DNA from: Metaphire vulgaris
Taxonomy: Eukaryota; Annelida; Clitellata; Crassiclitellata; Megascolecidae
Reading direction: 5' to 3'
Length of the DNA stretch: 64,000 nucleotides
NCBI GenBank assembly: GCA_018105865.1
Contig: CM030832.1
Coordinates: 18,425,519 to 18,489,518 of the forward strand
Within the stretch, counting starts at the first letter, position 1. Every line of letters begins with the position of its first letter. The position numbers and the translations under genes are program-made. Positions 59,929 through 64,000 of the stretch are shown here, piece by piece. Under the pieces are notes generated by a model. The model did not search any database, was not told where the DNA came from, and saw only the letters and a list, made by a program, of their open reading frames with translations.

Positions 59929-61300
59929 ATGCACATATGTACAACTGGATTTTGTTTAAGGCGTTTACGTCTCCCGTATGCAACTGTGTTTTCTTGCGTT
60001 GATTTATTCAACTGAAGTCGACGAAGGCGACATTCGCTTTCTGAGAATCCGATGTTTAGTTTACGCTGCGTGTGTCGCCGGAGGGATTTTCCTTTTCTGC
60101 CTTCATCGCCGCCGCTCCCCTCCGGGCATTTCCGCTGACTGCCCTCACTCGTTCATATCCGATATTTTCGGTAGTATATTATTCAAAGAAATTGGCTCAG
60201 CGGGCATCGCATCTCATGGGTCATCGGTGCTCGCCAAGCGAAAGTAGGAAAAAGAGGATGAAAAGAGAAGAAGGAGGAGAAGGAGGAGGAGGAGGGCGTA
60301 GGAGGAGGAGGAGGGCGATGAAGCCAAGAGCATTCAATAGCGGAAATGAATTAGACGAATCTTTCATGTCAGTTTTTTAAAACCCTGGAAACATCCGCGT
60401 AACATGTAAACACGTTTTTGTCCCTCTGCTGTTGAATGTCGAGACGACGGAAGAAGAGAAAAGCAAGACTCTAATTAGAAGCAGAGAATAAATCGCGGAG
60501 GAGGAGGAGGAGACGATGCGCCCGAGAATTTCACCGCTGCGGCGACGACGACGACGACGGCGCCTTTGGTACTTTCATCGCTTCCTTCTACGACGCTGTT
60601 TAATGCAGCTTTCATGTCATCCACAGTCGTCACTCAATTCACAACAACAGCATACTTCGCTTTGACACGGTGTTAGTCTAAGTAGGTCCTCTAGTTCCTT
60701 TCATGCAATCTGCTACAATATGCGTATAGCATAAGACTTTCTGAAGCTATGAATCTGGAATTAGACCGATGCATTTGTTATATAGCTTCCTCCAGAAGAT
60801 GCTTAATATATTGCTTATATATGGTTGGTTTTGACTTTAAAAATTTCTGGCGGTAGATGAAGCGAGAGATTGTGCACACAGTCAGAGGATCAGCAGGTCG
60901 GGGAGCTCAGCGTAAAACCTGTAATAGTCTCACTACCAGGTGATTGTGCAAGCTGCTTGGCGTCGCTAACAATGCAAAACCGTTATGCATTGGTTGGTGT
61001 TAGTGAATTCTGCCTGAGAAATGTCGCACTGTGGCTTTAACGCCAACCGCTAGGTGGCCGTACCTAGTTCGACCACCAAAATTCAATACCGCTGCGAGAT
61101 AGACAGTTTTAACCTCAGAAGAGTTGATTTTGAATTTCTTTCGAAATTCTTTCAGCTCAAACCAAAGATTAAAGCTATAGCCTGACGCCACAAATTTAAA
61201 ATGTCTCAGATAGATTGAACCGAAACTGTAGCTGCTGTCGGTCTTAATTAATTACTGGTTATTAAATCTGGAAATTAAACTAACATGAAGAAATAAAGCT
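59927..61300. other. Unassigned DNA with GC-rich triplet runs
   Basis: Triplet patches of gga/gag at 60255-60320 and 60496-60515, and cga/gac at 60541-60562. Frames up to 102 codons have no recognised domain and partly translate these runs. Confidence 0.45.
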
Positions 61301-61432
61301 GAATATATATATATATATACGGAGAGGGAGAGAGAGAAAGAGAGGGGAGAGGGAGAACGAGACAGAAACGGAAACAGACAGAAACAAAGATAGAGAGGGG
61401 AGAGGCAGAGACAGAGGCACAGAGAGAGACAG
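61301..61432. repeat. (TA)n then GA-rich tract
   Basis: A short TA run to 61319 is followed by gagaga and acagaaac words to about 61432. Confidence 0.9.
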
Positions 61433-62826
61433 ATGTGGTTAAAGCAGTTTTAGGATCATTCTGACCTTCGTTACTAACACAGAAACTTCTTCACCTTCGT
61501 CGTTGGCCGTTGTCATTGTTGTCGTTATCATCGATTCATCATGACCATGTTTTATGCAAGCCTGATAGAGAAAATTTCCTCCAAAACCACAACTCCCCAC
61601 CACCAAGAAAATTCCAGCACTGACATAAATTTTAGCACTGAACCGTTCTCTTCCCCTCCAGCCAAGTCAATTCCACTCCAACCCTCCAAGGCCTGGAGTT
61701 TGGATGAAACACTGATCATTACCGCCTCTCCCTTAACCGCCACGCAGGGTCTCTGCGTTCGACTTCGTTTGTTTTCAAAATTTCTCAATTCTTACGCATC
61801 ATTCATTGAGTCTTTGTTTAGGTTGATCTGAATAAACAAAACTTAAAGAAATCAGTGGAGAATTATGTCCAATTTCGCGAAACAGCTAACGAAGATACAT
61901 TGACCGCTTCGCTTTGAAAGCCACGGGATCTGTCTTTCTGAAAAGATGGATTCAAAATGGAGACTGATTCGCTGGAACTGGTTGAAAGAGGTCGCGTAAC
62001 CTGACAGACATAAAACGGAAAGAGCTGACTGAGATCGCGGACGCAGAAACAGTTGCGCATCGGATTTGCTCTTTAGTGCTCACTCGTAATGCGTACCGTT
62101 AAATGGAAAAGACCACAAAAAGCAACCATAACGAAACGACCTCTAGCGGCTGGATTCCAGCAAACGCTAAAAAGAAAGCCGAAAATAAGAAGAGGGATTT
62201 CGCAAACAGTCGTCGACGACGACGACGACGTTGACAGCAATCAAATGGGAGGCAGCGTCACAGTCTGTTTAGAACTTGTGCCGATCTTCTTTTTGTCTTC
62301 CGTTTCAGTTCTCTGTCTCTCTCTCTGTCACAAACTCTACCTCTTGTATGGACCCAGATTCACGATTAATGTGCGTACTAAAAGCGGTTAATGCTTCGGT
62401 CGTAACTGACGAAACAACTTTGTATCATCGCTGTGCGGGGTTCTGCGTCGAAATGGATCTGCACTGGCGCATCGTCTTCTTCCTCCTCCTCCTGCATCTC
62501 ACTCCGCTGTTTTCAGTCATCGAGTAGCTGATGACGATCTTAAAGTGACAAGTTGACGGTGTCGTCGAATGGCCTTCGACCGAATCCAATCTCCTCTGCT
62601 GACGACAAATGGAAGAAGCGTTGTACAGTGATCAAGTCTCGTGTGTCTTCCGGTCAGTTTAGTCTGCATTTAGTCTGCTAACGCTCGATTAGACGCATGT
62701 AATTAAGCTATCAGAGAGACTGATGGAATATCATTACCTGATGCAAATACTCATCCGAATGTTATCAAATAAAATACGATCCCTTCGATCTTCACGAAGA
62801 CTGAGATCCCGCAGTGGCAAATTGGC
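61433..62826. other. Unassigned DNA
   Basis: A (GAC)n run at 62211-62230 and CT-rich patches. Frames of 60-100 codons have no recognised domain. Confidence 0.45.
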
Positions 62827-62893
62827 AATGTTCTTCTTCTTCTTCTTCTTCTTCTTCTTCTTCTTCTTCTTCTTCTTCTTCTTCTTCTTCTTC
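62827..62893. repeat. (TTC)n microsatellite
   Basis: About 21 trinucleotide units. Confidence 0.97.
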
Positions 62894-63583
62894 CGCAGGA
62901 CTATTTATGGGTGCGTCGCAAATAGACGATTGGGGCATTCAATTAATTACCGGCAATTAGTCAAACGTCTTCTGCTGGGTTTAACTAAAGCTGATATCCG
63001 TTGCAGAATTCAATCGGATATTATCGGAACTAATGGAGCTCTGTAGAAGCGCGCATGACTGGATTATAGGCTTTGGCCAGAGGACGCCCTCTGGCGTCGC
63101 TCATGAATTCAGCACAGACCGTTGGCTCCGACACCAGCACGTGGATCTTCAATACACATTGCTTTGCATTTGCCACGAAATACCACCTGGAAGCGACATA
63201 CATTGTGGACTGTATCGCATCCAGGTCTCTTATAGAAGCACACCCAAAAATAAGAGGATAACACCCTTTAGATAGCTCTATTACATTGATATTGAATTTT
63301 GTGGGACAAGGTGAAGAACGAGCGCCAATCAAAGTCTACGCAATCTACCGTTTTAATTAAAACAAGGACGCCTTGAGAAATCCCAGTAATTTAACCAAAC
63401 ATGTTTATGGTGAGGGAAGACGCCTTCCTCAGACAGTCACTGGCTGGCTGTTTTCCCTCGAGGACAGACGAAACTACTGAAACTGTTTCTCTGTATACAT
63501 CGTTGCGAACAGACAGGGTTTTAGCTTTCAGGCCACAATAATAGCATTAGGTTTACCTAAGGACGCAGAGAAGACGACAGCGT
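62894..63583. other. Unassigned DNA
   Basis: Two overlapping frames near 63033-63332 on opposite strands show no family signature. Confidence 0.45.
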
Positions 63584-63683
<100 letters not shown>

Positions 63684-63889
63684 AACTCCTTTATCATCTC
63701 ATACCTTCTTTCGGAAACTGACTGTCATAAAAGACTTTCAAATCGTAAAGTAGGCTAATTAACGAAAGTCTGGGTTTTCGCTCTCTTCAGCTTTCCTAAA
63801 GCCGAGCTTTGTTGTTCCTCTGATCTGACATCTTTGAAATCGCCAGATAACGCCAGAGTGATCCCAATATTTCCTCAAATATTCTAGGA

Positions 63890-64000
63890 CAGCGGTTCCC
63901 AAACTGTAGTCCGCGGACCGAAGGGGGTCCGCGGAGGATATGGCGGGGGTCCGCGAGAGCCTCCCTAAATATTCAGCAACACTTCGTAGTTTTAACATTA
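63890..64000 (+). mobile_element. Left end of a family O hAT, cut by the window edge
   Basis: It begins cagcggttcccaaactgtag and continues gaccgaagggggtccgcgg. It aligns through about 110 bases with the inverse of the right end of the hAT at 7622-11989, including the tattcagcaacacttc stretch. The other end lies outside the window. Confidence 0.88.

Overview
This is metazoan nuclear DNA, and the sequence does not settle the phylum. Supporting signs are long di- to octanucleotide microsatellites, LINE fragments of two kinds, a tRNA-derived SINE, many hAT-type DNA transposons, consensus GT splice-donor sites, and no bacterial-style gene packing. I found no complete, recognisable host protein-coding gene. 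The recognisable proteins are all remnants of transposable elements: LINE endonuclease and reverse transcriptase, and hAT transposases with BED-type zinc fingers.

The main content is hAT DNA transposons and their small non-autonomous derivatives (MITEs). By direct reading I could close 21 elements with terminal inverted repeats (TIRs). Twelve of these are flanked by perfect 8-bp target-site duplications (TSDs) and most others by 6/8 or 7/8 TSDs. Counting nested copies, hAT elements cover roughly a fifth to a quarter of the window. Several are nested. A 4.37-kb hAT (7622-11989) holds a LINE and a MITE. A 1-kb hAT (29572-30570) sits inside an older one (29114-31013). At 35886-37209 one MITE landed in the first bases of a hAT that also carries a second MITE inside its transposase remnant.

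Layout. 1-7400: a Harbinger-like MITE, hAT MITEs, very long TGG and TGTC microsatellites and a LINE endonuclease fragment. 7600-12000: the composite hAT. 12000-18400: mostly unassigned. 18400-24000: an octanucleotide array, hAT remnants including a BED-finger exon, MITEs and a SINE fragment. 24500-25220: GC-rich DNA with a TATA box and a possible first exon. 25831-26165: a full SINE with a 15-bp TSD. 26400-28840: GA and GATA arrays. 29100-37200: nested hATs, a LINE fragment and MITEs. 37200-45900: mostly unassigned, with three LINE fragments. 45900-51000: two larger hATs. 51000-64000: GC-rich and AT microsatellite DNA, three more hAT elements, a C-rich degenerate minisatellite, and the left end of a hAT that runs off the window.

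The elements relate to one another. Several MITE families with different ends share one internal motif close to TGACAAGCAAAAAAGGTCAT. Five families occur at least twice in the window. Nesting order gives relative insertion ages. No operon-like or pathway-like set of cooperating genes is present.
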